DNA of 64,000 bases from Otis tarda (taxonomy: Eukaryota > Chordata > Aves > Otidiformes > Otididae). Both the position numbers and the translations under genes were made by a program. The notes under the pieces are model-generated. The model made no database searches. It saw only the letters and a program-made list of their open reading frames with translations, and was not told the DNA's origin. Where the stretch lies: positions 84,049,001 through 84,113,000 of the forward strand of contig CM048552.1 of assembly GCA_026413225.1 (NCBI GenBank). The letters run 5' to 3'. The first letter of the stretch is position 1. The number at the start of each line of letters is the position of its first letter. Shown here piece by piece: positions 1 to 11,640 of this stretch.

Positions 1-318
1 CTAAAACATTAACCTGATAGGGCTAGTTAAACAAGGACAGCCATAGTACACATTTCTGGATAGGAAAGATAGGTTTAAAAGACAATTATTATTGTAGACA
101 ATATTTGCTTAGTGTATACTGGTTACTAGCCCAAAAGAAGATTAAATAGTTTAAATAAAGGCTTCTTATTTATTCATTTAAATGTATTTAAGTAAATAAT
201 CTCTAACACTTCAATTTGCGTTCAGTTGATCTCAGAAGCGTTACAGTTCTGACCCCAACTCTTTTCCCAGCACAGAGACCTGCTGCCCATTCATCAGCTC
301 AGCTCCTTCTACAACTCA

Positions 319-564
319 ACAGTGTTTCTGTCTTTCCTCCCTGTCCTGCTGCCCTACTGCCCTTTGCAGCAAGCGACTCAGGCTGCAGTGCTGGAGCTCA
401 TCCTCTGGCCTTAGGAGTAGCATGCTCTGGTCCACAGCACACACAGCACCCAGCCAGCTGGGAGCTGCCCTCAGCTGGAGAATCACTATTGCCCCTGGCA
501 GATCATGCTGTTGTGAAACTCCATTGTGATCTACAGCAGCAGGCTCCAATAGGGAAAAAGGGGC
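319..564 (-). pseudogene. A2M-family exon (thiol-ester protease inhibitor), probably decayed
   Basis: Read on the minus strand, an open frame of 82 codons follows a plausible acceptor (TGCTCCCAG at about 573-565) and ends at a TGA at 316-318. Its middle part contains LRAAPS, then AVDQSMLLLRP and EDEL. This is the pattern of the A2M family after the bait region, where human A2M has LRVTAAP...RAVDQSVLLMKPDAEL (from memory). A2M proteins are large secreted or cell-bound protease traps. The start of the frame does not align convincingly, and no donor was located before the stop, so the exon may be broken. It lies downstream of the other A2M-like pieces on the same strand, in the order the family requires. 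The family match is strong; exon limits and coding status are uncertain. Confidence 0.6.
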
Positions 565-1061
565 CTGGGAGCAAACAGGGACACAAAAAGAAGGCATTGA
601 AAATTGAAACCAACCAGTGGCCTGGCTGTGGTTCTTCCACTGCTTCAGCAGAGCTCTCTATGCAATGAAAGCAAGATAATGTCTGTCTCATTCTTTCCTC
701 CCCTTTCTGCACCTCTTTACTCACCCAGTCCACTTCAGTGTAAGCCTCACCAGATTACCGAAGGACAGGGAAACTTTGAATTCTGCTGCAAGCAACAAGG
801 TCTCCAGCGGGCAACATGGTGTGAGCCACCACCCAGTGAGAAGCTGGGAGTAGAGTGGGAGAAGAAGGAGAGATGGATGGAGAGAGAGAGACCTTCAGGC
901 CCAGGAAAAAAGATGAGGAAGTGAGGGTCTGATCAACTCGATCTAACACTATTTCCTGCTAGAGACAGAGTCCTTCCCCAGCCTACCGAGACATGCCTTC
1001 CTCAGGTACTCCGTCTAATTTTGAGATGTCCCTGCATTCAACAGCATGCAGCCTCCTTTAC

Positions 1062-1172
1062 TTTGAAAGTGACTGTACTTCCAACATCTTTCTTGAGGTC
1101 AGTGAGTTTCTGACCATCCACAACAAGCCTATCATTCCCATAATCCAGAAAAGAAGCACAGTACCTGTTCAG
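1062..1172 (-). pseudogene. Possible A2M-family exon (MG6-side segment)
   Basis: On the minus strand a 37-codon segment is bounded by an acceptor (AATTTTCAG before 1172) and a donor (AAA|GTAAAG after 1062). Its later part reads RLVVDGQK, then DVGSTVTFK. This resembles the A2M-family stretch that follows the exon seen at 1561-1764, where homologues carry a short G-x-IV-x-x-G segment and then a G-x-F-x-F strand. It sits between two better A2M matches, in the right order and on the same strand. The frame has no internal stop. The similarity is weak residue by residue, so position is much of the argument. Confidence 0.38.
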
Positions 1173-1560
1173 CTGAAAATTCCCCTCTCTGAAACTCTTC
1201 CCCATCCCTTCATACCCTACTAGTGTCAGGAAAGACACAGTGAGATCAGACAGCAAGAAGTGAAGCAGCAGAGAAAAGCATGTGGGGATATTTTTAAAAT
1301 AAATTCAAAGGTCACAGCCAGTTACTATGCCTGGAAGAAAAGGAGAACCAACAGTGGGAATGGGTGGAGGGATGCTGCAAAACAGAGAACAGTTGACTAC
1401 ATCTAACAATCATCTCCAGGGCTGTCTGGGCTAAGCACAGACCACGGACACTGCAATCAAGATTGGTTTCTCCCTTATCCACAGCATCTTGACTTCAGCC
1501 ACCACTGCCTCACTTCAACACACACAGGTCCTCCATCCACTATGACCATAGGGTGCTCAC

Positions 1561-1764
1561 AAAGAAGAAGTGGTCCACAGGGTCAATACCATAATCCACC
1601 CAGACTTCCGGCTCCTGGGCACAGGCCAACACCCAATATAGGCCCCTGGCTTTGAGGTAACTCTTGGTGGTGCTGTACTATGGCTGCAGGAGCAAATAGC
1701 TGTTCTGGTAGTATGGACTGATTGTCCCCAACTCATACACAGGATCCTCATTTGCAAATCTCTC
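1561..1764 (-). pseudogene. A2M-family exon with in-frame stop
   Basis: A minus-strand exon of exactly 68 codons is bounded by a strong acceptor (TTTCCTTTTCAG before 1764) and a GTGAGC donor after 1561. It translates with A2M-family features: a PVYELG...SPYYQNSYLLLQP block, then YSTTKSYL, a conserved Cys and CAQEPEVWVDYGIDP. Human A2M has FSPSKSF...LPCG and then HYIL at this place (from memory). Codon 29 is TAG (minus strand, bases 1680-1678), between the QP and YSTTKSYL blocks. The intact splice sites with a stop point to a recently dead gene or allele rather than a processed copy. A sequencing error is the main alternative. The gene would lie downstream of RIMKLB in the same orientation, as A2ML1 does in mammals. 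Confidence 0.68.
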
Positions 1765-3220
1765 CTGAAAAGGAAATAAAGACAGACATGAAGCTATTCA
1801 GACAGAGCTCCATGGTTTCAAGTGCAATGTGCATACCTTCAGTCCTTTGCTGAGTAGCACCAGCGTGGCTCAGGCATAACACAGCACCTCGATGCTGCAC
1901 AAGGACTTGCATAAGTGGCAGTCCTGTGCTGATGTGCACATAGATAATTTTCTCCCAAAAGACGCCAGAGCACTATGAGACTCCAGTACAATACAGATCC
2001 CAGAGCAGTTAGACACTACCGAAGTATATAAAAATCTGACTTTAAGAGTAAGATTAATCTTGGCCATCTTTAAGCATATTCATCTGAGCTAATTCTTTAG
2101 ATTCTCTTTACAATTAGTGGGGCAGAGCCACTCACAGAACATTCCTAGGATGAGAGCACTCAAGTCTGAAGATAACCCTCCAGATACAGTCAGACACACA
2201 GCATCCAGTGGTGGCTTATCTTTCACCATTAGCTCTACAGGGAACACAAAGTGACTAGCCCAGATATAAGCACATAAATTATATGCTAAAATAGATTAGA
2301 TCTCTCCTTCCTTAACATCTAATATTAATTATATGTTACATGTTATAAAATAATATGTTATAATAGATACTGCAACAGATAAATATCTGCAGCACATAGG
2401 TACAAATAGTTTTTATGCTGACACCATTTTTCCATTGCTTTCATCAAGGTAGAAGTGGTTCCCCAGGGAATTAATGCCTAGATGTCCCCTATTTACTTAC
2501 ATTTTCTTTTCAAGTTTTTCCATCGCTTGTGGTGTCAGCCATTTTCAGATGCAGCATACTGCCATTGTTACACACCAGCAAGATCTGAAAAGTCCTACAC
2601 TCTGCATTCAGCTACACAGGTTACTAGCATGCCAATACAAAAATGCAGCAGGATGCATTACCAGTACATGACTGGTAAACAAAGCACATGACTACTCGTT
2701 ACTGGAAGACTTCAAATAAGCCATTTATTTCCAAACATTGGCAGCTAGAAAAACAGACTCTGGATTTGAATCTAACAAGACTAGCTTGCTTTTTCAAATA
2801 CACAGAGCCAATTCTTGCCCATTCAAACTTTATCGGTACCTCTGAAGACTGAAGACATCCAGAAACAAATCTGTGACTTGGGTTTGAGTTTACCCATGGT
2901 TACACACACAACAAAAGACAAGTGTCACTATGGAGTGGTAAAGAAATACCTGTAGAAAAACACAGGCTTGTTTCCAACATATCTTTGGAACTGCAAAAGT
3001 TATGAATAGAGAGAAGCCACACTGCCAGGGACTTCCCTCCCCAGAACTTTTTCAGAGGTAATGAAAAGAAAAGAAAACTGCACTAGGTCCATTTAGAATA
3101 AAAGACTCTTGAGATCCTCCTAAAAATAAAATGGAACCTGCAAGATAGAGCAAAGGGAATCCTGCCTTCAAATGCTAACAGAACACAGGAGCTCAGCTCC
3201 AGAGAAACCTCACTGTTATT
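1765..3220. other. Intronic or intergenic DNA of the A2M relic
   Basis: No confident exon was found. AT-rich sequence at about 2280-2400 carries short TTATA/ATATGT stretches. On the minus strand around 2998-2950 the words FAVPK and VFLQ occur in frame, which faintly recall the second-exon region of A2M proteins, but no matching splice pair supports this. Confidence 0.4.
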
Positions 3221-3643
3221 ATAGAATCATAGAATGGTTACGGTTGGAAGGGACCTTCAAAGGTCATCTAGTCCAACCCCCCTGCAAGTAGCATGGGCAT
3301 TTCCAACTAGATCAGGTTGCTCAGAGCCTCATCCAGCCTGGCATTGAATGTTCCCAAGGATGAGGCATCTACCACCCCTCCAGGCAACCTGTGCCAGGGT
3401 TCTACCACCCTCAGTGTAAAAAATTTTTTCCTGATGTCTAATCTAAATCTACCTCCCTCTATTTTAAAATCATTACCCCTAGTCCTTTCACAACAGGCCC
3501 TGCTGAAGAGTTTCTCCCCATCTTTCTTATATGCTCCCTTTAGGTACTGGAAGGCTGCTATAAGGTCTCCCCGGAGCCTTCTCTTCTCCAGGCTGAACAG
3601 CCCCAACTCTCTCAGCCTGTCCTCACAGGAGAGGTGCTCCAGG
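3221..3643 (-). mobile_element. CR1 LINE, 3' fragment
   Basis: Minus-strand CR1 of about 420 bp. Its 3' end is at 3221 with the typical ATTCTATGATTCTAT tail, followed by the conserved GGTTGGAAGGGACCTTCAAAG block. It encodes the last ~110 residues of the CR1 reverse-transcriptase ORF ([20 protein letters not shown] ... [11 protein letters not shown]) without a stop. The 5' truncation is at about 3643, where homology ends and unrelated sequence begins. It lies within the span of the A2M relic. Confidence 0.93.
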
Positions 3644-4735
3644 CAGCTGCACCAAGTGAAGGCAGCCACACCAGTGCTATGGGTGATGAGGGTTCATTTG
3701 AATTGTGTGCTCTCAGTCCCCTTTAGTAAGGTTGTCACTTGATCCTTCAATATCTTTTTGTCTCAGTCTGTGGTCTGATCTTCAGAAAAAGAGCCTAAGA
3801 AAACCACGCACAAGTTCACCAAAGAAAATCTACTTTTAAGATGAGCCTGAGAGGAGACATCACCCTCAGAGCCAAGCAATTTTTCTTTCTTGCTCACCTA
3901 GAAACTGGGACAAAGCTCCAAACAGGCAGAAAGCACCTCCAGTGACATGAAGGAGACTTTTCAAGTCTCATGCATTCTCTCATGTCCTTGTCCCTTTGTA
4001 GGACAAGAGAGAAATCTGGGTGACCCTCCAGTAGATTACTACTTCACAATTTAAAAAAATCCTATTTTCCTGCAGACAGCTTGCCAGCCTGAACAAGTCA
4101 GCCAGTGCCCACTCCAGACACACAAAAAAGCTCTACTTCATCCGCTAGTTTGGAGCAGGAATAACGGAAAACAAAGGCATCTCATAGTTACTCACCTTCA
4201 ACTCCACCAGTGCGTACTAGAAGACAAAACAAAACAAAAATTTTTCATTAGCTCCTTGAAATCTGTTTTTATAATACAGTGGTGGTATAAGGATTCAGGA
4301 CTGGTTACTGTGGCAATCAAACCCTCGTAGTCGTAAGTATTCAGCCCACCATCCACAAACCTCAAAAGGATTAAAAATACCCAGTTAAGAACCATTTCCC
4401 TCACATTTGCTGACACTGTTCTTTACATTCCAACCAGCCTGCAGAAGATATCTGACATCCACATCTGGAAGGTCAGCTCAAACTGCTTTATTTCATTTTG
4501 TTGGCAGGACTCCATGGATTTCTGTGCAGATCTCAAACTATTTTCTAGGGACTCACTTAGTTCCTTGGAGTGATTCTTTGGGTTGAAAGGAAGGAGCTGA
4601 GCTGGAGTGCAGTAGCAGAAGGTCAGGGGCTGGCAGTCCTTCAAAGTCATCCAGCTTCAAGTCAGAATGGGGTCTGAGGTGGGTTTATGGGAGCAAAGCC
4701 CCAGTTGTAACTGGTACTGAAAAGCCAGTGTTTAC
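3644..4735. other. Unassigned DNA within the A2M relic span
   Basis: No firm feature. On the minus strand a frame at 4416-4198 contains LRFVDGGLNTYDYEG, which loosely recalls the VRLVDGKG strand of A2M. A 21-bp segment at about 4218-4198 sits between a perfect-looking acceptor (TTTTGTCTTCTAG) and a GTGAGT donor. Neither can be tied to a specific family exon. Confidence 0.3.
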
Positions 4736-4870
4736 CTTCACTGCTGAAGTAGCTCCAACCTCAACTCTGAGATCCCCACCAGGAAGGTGAGGCACTGGAA
4801 CAGTCTTCTGATGGCCACCAAGCAGTTCTTGCCCTCAGTCTCCACGCTGGGGGTAAGCAGTGGGGCTCCT
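4736..4870 (-). pseudogene. Possible N-terminal (MG1) exon of the A2M relic
   Basis: On the minus strand one frame reads PLLTPSVETEGKNCLV, then a run ending LVGISELRLE. The A2M MG1 domain has the same spacing (VLVPSLLHTETTEKGCV ... VSASLE in human A2M, from memory). A GTAAAC donor follows at 4735, but a TGA lies in frame two codons before it. Composition is GC-richer than the flanks. If correct, exon 2 lies only about 3 kb from the mid-gene exon at 1561-1764, so the exons between are missing or unrecognisable. The assignment rests on a short match. Confidence 0.32.
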
Positions 4871-7800
4871 CCACCATGGCAGAATGCCCACATGGACCTT
4901 CGCAGTAGCTTGGTCATGCTGGCAGCACCACCCCACAGGTCCTGGCAAGATAAGTGAAAACTGGGACATACAGGTTTAACAGCATTAACACTTTAAAAAC
5001 AGAAGCATATATGTTTAAAAAGGAGAAGGAGATTCAGAAATGATCCAAGTGGTGGCCTGGCACCAATGTAACTGCAACAGCCTGTTAGGGTCTGGAGGGC
5101 ACCCACAGCCCTGACTGTCCCTGCCCCTCCAGGGCTCCCCTCACTTGCCCACAGTCCTGGACCCCATGTCAGTCCCCCCAGGGCTATCAGCCCCTGCCTC
5201 AGTGATGCCACAGCAGGACTGATCTCCAGCTCCCACAGCCCCACCCTGCCTGGCCATGGGCCCTATTGACCCCATCCCACAGGCTTCTCACCTGAACCTT
5301 GGACCTGCCTCATCATTTCTCAGGTGCCAAAGGGACTCAGTAAGGTTTGTGGACTCCAGCATTAATATTTGAGAACACAGAGGAAGTCACCCAGGAAACT
5401 GCATAGACTGAGGCAACAAGTGCTTGGGGACCTGCCCTACAGAGGTGTGACCAGCACACAGTAAGATGAGAAGGCACTTGAAGTATCCCATCTCTCAAAG
5501 GGAAGGGTCCCTGCTGTTACTTCTGAATTTCAACCAGAAGAGGCCCTTAGCCATCCAGCGTGACATCAAGGTTTTTTCCCTGTCATCCAGTAACAATGCC
5601 ATGGAAACAAAGTCTTCACAGAGTTACCATGTCTCTGTCATCTTTCTGCCTGTGCCACTATCCTTTATCACTACTGTGCCTCCGAGCAGCAAGAACTGGA
5701 AAGAGACAGAGGCATGGGGGAGCCAGGTGAGAGGTTGCAAGAAGCATCCCCAAAGGGCATCTGTCTACACACGCTATGATCCTTGCCCTTCTGTGACACT
5801 AAGACAATGACTAGCTATCCCTTGAAGGGAAAAAACAGTGGCAACTGGAATGAGAGAACACGGCTTTCTCAGTCTCTCTCCTCTATTTCTATTATATGAA
5901 GAACAGGAAAAAGGGTGAAATTGGAAGAAAAAATTGTGGCTACTCAACTAATTTCATCAAAAGGTTCTCAGAGCACAGCACTGCTACTGGCTTTTCAAAA
6001 CCCCTGCTACACCCCCTCCAAAAGTCACACTAAATCGCAAAGATGTCCAGCCTCTCCCTCCCTTAACCCCTTTGGCTCCACTATCCATGGGAAAAACTTC
6101 ACAATTGGTCTTTCTGGTTCCCTTATCACATTATAACCACCTCCCAGTACCCACTAGGTACCTGTCCCACCTCCACCCTCCTCACTGAAGGACAACCCGT
6201 GATTACTTAAAACAAGCTGCTAGCCTCTTTCCCTGCTTCTTTGACGTGGCATTCCCTATGCCTTTGCTACTTTTGTGCCATCAGACTGTTCCTCCAACAT
6301 CAATCCAAATCTGTAAAGTAGTTAGGTAGGAAAAATTCCTCAATATTGCCATGTTTACTGTGTTTGCAGTAGACCAAGCTCTGTCTAAAACTCACCAGCC
6401 TGAACTCTGTCAAAGTTTCCATGCTGTCACTGCTATTCTCAGTGAGCCTGCTGTAGCAGAGAGAATCACAGCTATCAGGTTTGCTAGCTCATTTATGCAA
6501 GATTTAACAGGGACCTCAAAGGTACTGCATACCTCACCCAGGAAATATAGCCCCACGGCTACAAGACACACACAGCAAAATGCCCTGGGATCTCTCCCAG
6601 ATATCTTAATTTGAGGAAAATCAGGTTGTCACAGGGAAATAAATTTGATCTAAATTTACAGCTGCAACTTTTCAGGTATGTCCTAGTGAAGTTTGGGGAC
6701 AGTTTGCATTTTTGTTAGTAACTGGTATGTCCTGCATGGTACATGTGAGGCAGACTGAAATCTTTTCAGATGCCAATCACTTCGACAGCAAGATAACAGT
6801 GGAGGAAAAAAGTATGCAGTATGTAGTTCAGCAGCTGAATGAAAAACTCTATTAGCCAGAGGAGAGCAGTTAGTTACTGGAATGAGGCAGATCAAAGGGT
6901 AGACTGCAAAACAATTTGCAGTGGAAACAATTCTCCACTGCTCTTAGTGACCTTTTTCTGAAGATTATCTACAGATTTAAATTTCAAAGGATCTACTCCT
7001 TGCTGAGATTAAGAGAGTAAAAGTAAAATGCTCTTTTATTGATGCATGTAGGCTAATTCCCATGCTGCTGCTTCATCTGCATGACGGTAGAAGGATTCCG
7101 ACTAAAGTCGTTTGTGTCTCTTGCTTTGCACACTGAATGTACCCTTATGCCTATACCTTTCCTTTGATTCCTGCAGTTTTCCAGTCACAAACACTGGGAA
7201 ATCTAGATGTTGTTGAAGTAACCATGAAGCTCCTCTTTCAACACACTTTACCCACAGCTAACAAACCAAGGAATATAATTTTCAGAAATAAGTTCTATTT
7301 CTATGTTTTGATCAGACCATACCAGCATGTTCTGCTTTTCCCTGCCCTTACATATAGGGGGGATGATTTCTGGGAAGCATCCCAGGCACCATGGAGAAGT
7401 TCAAGAAACCTCTGAGCCCTACTGCAAGGCTGACAGACACCTGGAAGTCCGCACTAGCTGTTGTATGCTTGAGCTCACTTACTAATTTACGACATAACAT
7501 GTTGTCTGCACTGCAAACCACATCCCAGGTGAAGGAGCAAGAGTTGCCTGCCTGCAATTCCAGGCAACATCTGCTGCTGAGCTCTACAGTACAACAGGTC
7601 AGCTCTGCCAAGCTTACTCCTCTGGGCAACAGATGACCATTTTCCTGTATAGGCTGCCAGAAACATGGAAAAAAGTGGTTGCCTCACTATGTTATGTCTC
7701 CATATAAGCTGCAGGTTTCACTAAAAGTGCACAGAGCCATTGCACACATAAAATGGACTCAATGTAGCTCTCTGGCTTCTGGCGCCAGTACACACTCAGG

Positions 7801-9209
7801 AGTTCAGTAAGCATATGTTCATAATGTGCATGGTACTGCTGCTCTTAGCACATTTCTAAAGGACAGCAATAATTCTTGTGAGGGTCCAGCATTAAGCTTA
7901 GCATGTTCCAGACACTCCCATCGCTTTCTGTAGCATGGCCAGAAGTTTTGCCTTCCTCTCCTCTTTTGATCTAGAAATCCAAGATTTCCCTTGCTGAGAG
8001 GATATTTAGCTTTGCTACAGAGAAAAGTTTAGCTAAAACCGTAGTTCCATATATACTAGGATCAGCTTGGGGCATTGCTGTATCACTTGTAATTATGCCT
8101 GTGATCCAAGTAAAGTGGGAGCACACAGTTGCAATTCTATTGAATTTCCCTGAACCGTGAGACTGCACATAATGCCTGATCAGGCATGAAGCCTGCCAGG
8201 AAAGTTTCCTCTATTAAAAAGAAATGAGAAGCCCCTTGAACCTGCATGACACATTTGGATGTGTTCCACTCTGTGATATGTGGCTACAAAGTTTATAGTC
8301 TTATTATCCAGTACACAAGATTTACTGTTCTGTGGAATCAGCCTTGTACTCAACTGGGGCTTGGAAACTCCACTTCTAAACCAGCATCCCAAAATGGGAA
8401 GAATCCCTTTTCTATGCCTAAGACAAGTGAATTTCAGCCTCTCCGTACTGGCACTTAGAGGTCTGTGCATTCTGCTTGTGGGGATTACTAAAGGTCACTA
8501 AAACACAGGCCTGCTGTTAGTGCACACATACTTCTGCAATATAAAATTCTGCATTCTTACTGGAAAACCTGCAGGAAGAGAAAACTTTTATTTAAAAAAA
8601 CACTTGCTAACAGCTATATGAGACCTTCTCTTCACTCATCAACTACTCCTACCTGATCGTCTCAGCCTCAAACACAACTTGATGCTCTGAAAATGGTGGT
8701 GGTCCCTCTTCAGACCGTTCCATATTGCTCCCCCAGTGTGCCTCCCAACATCCTTGGCTCTGCTTGTCCTTGAATGTCTGTCCAGCTTAAATGATCTCCT
8801 TCATTTCAACTTGCCTACATGGATTCAGATTCCTAGCACATGAGATCTGCCATGAAACCACACTCCACACTGTAATTTATTTTAACAATGCGATCTGCTC
8901 TGGCAGATCTGCTTGAGGATTCCCAGTTTGAGGTGGGGAAGGACAGTGAGGAACACAGACAAATGTAAGAAAGGCCAGAAAGGGGAAGAGAAAGATTATG
9001 CCTATTTACAATACACCTTTTATTTGCCTTCACATGATTTTACCTTCATAAAAAGAGAATGAATTTCAAGAAAGGGAAGTAGAACCACAACCTAGAAATT
9101 ACATGAAAGTTGTTAAGATCAAGGCAGGAGAAAAATGTTTAGACTGAAGTTCGACAGGTACAGTAGGTAAAGCTGAGGGCCAGTGGCAAACTCAGGATGA
9201 ATAACAGGG
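4871..9209. other. Intergenic DNA, no gene recognised
   Basis: Open frames here are all below about 115 codons, lack splice context and match no family I know. A GC-rich block at about 5040-5290 stands out from the AT-rich flanks but gives no recognisable protein. Confidence 0.5.
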
Positions 9210-10759
9210 AATCACAGAATCATAGAACGGTTAGGGTTGGAAGGGACCTTCAAAAGTCATCTAGTCCAACCCCCCTGCAAGAAGCAGAGGCATCTCCCAC
9301 TAGATCAGGTTGCTCAGAGCCTCATCCAGCCTGGCATTAAATGTTCCCAAGGATGAGGCATCTACCACCTCTCCAGGCAACCTGTGCCAGTGTTCTACCA
9401 CCCTCAGTGTAAAAAATTATTTCCTAATACCTAATCTAAATCTACCTCCCTCTATTTTAAAATCATTACCCCTAGTCCTTTCACAACAGGCCCTGCTGAA
9501 GAGTTTCTCCCAGTCTTTCCTATGGGCACCCTTTAGGTACTGGAAGGCTGCTATAAGGTCTCCCCGAAGCCTTCTCTTCTCCAGGCTGAACAGCCCCAAC
9601 CATCTCAGCCTGTCCTCATAGGAAAGGTGCTTCAGCCATCTTCGTGGGCCTCCTCTGGACCCTCTCCAACTAGTCCATGTCTTTCTTATGTTGGGGGCTC
9701 CAGAACTGGACACAGTACTCCATGTGGGGTCTCACCAGAGCAGAGTAGAGGGGGAGAATCACCTCCCTTGACCTGCTGGCCATGCTCCTCTTGATGCAGC
9801 CCAGGATGCATCAGGCCAGGCTTTCTGGACTGCAAGCACACATTGTCAGCTCATGTTGAGCTTCTCATTCACTACCACACCCAAATCCTTCTCCTCACGG
9901 CTGGTCTCGATCCATTCTCCACCCACTCTGTATTTGTGCTTTGGATTGCCCTGATCCATGTGGAGGAGCTTGCATTTGGTGTGGTTCAATTTCATGAGGT
10001 TTGCATGGGCCCACCTCTCCAGCCTGTCAAAGTCCCTCTGGATGGCATCCTTTCCCTCCAGTGTGTCAACCACACCACACAGCTTGGTATCGTTGGTGAA
10101 TTTGCCGAGGGTGCACTCTATTCCACTGTCCATGTCGCCAACACAGATCTTAAACAGGGCCGGGCCCAATATGGACCCCTGAGGAATGCCACTCGTCACT
10201 GGTCTCCACTTGGACACTGAGCCGTTGACCACCATTCTCTGAGTGCAGCCATCCAGCCAATTCCTAATCCACCGAGTGGTCTGTCCATCAAAGCCATGTC
10301 TCTCCAATTTAGAAACAAGGATATCGTGTGGGACAGTGTCAAATGCCTTGCACAAGTCCACACAGATGACATCAGTTGATCATCCCTTGTCCACCAATGC
10401 TGTAACCCCATCATAGAAGGCCACCAAATTGGTCAGGCACAATCTGCCCTTTGTGAAGCCACATTGGCTGTCACCAACCACCTCCTTGCTTTCCATGTAC
10501 CTTAGCATGGCTTCCAGGAGAATCTGCTCCATGACCTTGCCAGGCACAGAGGTGAGGCTGACCGGCCTGTAGTTCCCCGGGTCTTCCTTATTCCTCTTTT
10601 TAAAAATGGGAGTTATGTTACCCCTTTTCCGGTCATCGGGACCTCACCAGACTGCCACGACTTCTCAAATACGATGGTCAGCAGCTTGGCAACTTTATCT
10701 GCCAGTTCCCTCGGGGCCCATGGATGCATCTCATCAGGTCCCATGAACTTGTACACCTT
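9210..10759 (-). mobile_element. CR1 LINE, 1.55 kb, 5'-truncated
   Basis: Minus-strand CR1 running from its 3' tail at 9210 to homology ending at about 10759 (GAAGGTGTACAAGTTCATGGG on the minus strand, equivalent to about 47965 in the copy at 47.5 kb). The RT domain is recognisable: [13 protein letters not shown], then [14 protein letters not shown] (the PQG motif), then FTNDTKL in place of the catalytic FADD. Several frameshifts and stops separate these pieces (open frames at 10361-9846 and 9713-9417), so it is inactive. The 5' junction forms a perfect fold-back. Confidence 0.95.
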
Positions 10760-10788
10760 CTTACTGTTAAATCCTATTTAACAGTAAG
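10760..10788. repeat. Perfect 13-bp inverted repeat at the CR1 5' junction
   Basis: CTTACTGTTAAAT at 10760-10772 and its exact reverse complement at 10776-10788 are separated by 3 bases (CCT). The left arm starts where CR1 homology stops. Confidence 0.9.
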
Positions 10789-11430
10789 ACTTCTTAGCAA
10801 TTCTGATTAAGTGCAATAAGAGAATAAGATATTAAGAAACTGCCACTTCAGTCTTTCAGAAGCAGACCCTAGCCTGAAGTTTTTTTAAGACATTTGACTC
10901 AGTTTAATCTCTCACACACTTCCAGGCGTGAAAACAAAGTGTGTTCTCTCCAAAGAAATTCACGTTTTGTAACAGTGAGAGGTCTCCAAGCCCACACACC
11001 TACAGCAATTAAATGGGATGTTTCACTTCCAGTGTAACCTATATACTCTGCTCTTTACACATCTTTTTCCCCCAATTCATCCCTCATCTTCATTTTCTCA
11101 TTCTCTAATTTGTTTTACCCTTAGCCTTTTCCGTGTTTCCTACCTTCTCCTCTGCCTCCACTTCAGATCTCCTTAGCAGAATGCAAGCAGAACAGTGCAA
11201 GATCAACTTCAAACCCCTCAGAGTCCACACGTGCTCCTGGTTTGCCACACTTTTGCCAAAGATCCATGGAAAAACATGTACAGACTAGGGCTATGCTACC
11301 AAAAAGCAATACTGAGGTTTCAAGGAAGTCATGATCACTGTTCCTTTGCCACATGGCACATATTCTTGCCTCGTCCTAGAGCTGCACAGAGATGGACAAA
11401 GTTATCAACACAGATGATTTTATGTCCAGT
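10789..11430. other. Intergenic DNA, nothing recognised
   Basis: AT-rich and pyrimidine-rich unique sequence between two CR1 fragments. No gene or repeat was identified. Confidence 0.5.
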
Positions 11431-11640
11431 TAGAATCATAAATCATTAGGACTGGAAGGGACCTTTAAAGGTCATCTAGTCCAACCCCTCCCTGCAAGGA
11501 GCAGGGACATCCCCCACTAGATCAGGTTGCTCAGAGCCCAGTCCAACCTGGCCTTGAACGATTCCAGGGATGGGGCATCCACCACCTCTCTGGGTATCCT
11601 GTTCCAGTGTTTTATCATGTACACTGTAAAAAAATTTAAT
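11431..11640 (-). mobile_element. CR1 LINE, 3'-terminal ~210 bp
   Basis: Short minus-strand CR1. It has the TAGAATCATAAATCATTAG tail, then GGAAGGGACCTTTAAAGGTC, then the ORF end encoding ARLD/SNLI-like residues. It stops inside the stretch equivalent to CACTGTAAAAAATTTTTTCC. It is more diverged than the copies at 3.2 and 9.2 kb. Confidence 0.88.

Noticed and set aside
3317..3742. Plus-strand frames beginning [11 protein letters not shown], seen at several places in the window.
   Set aside because: These are the antisense of the CR1 3' coding end and recur only because CR1 recurs.
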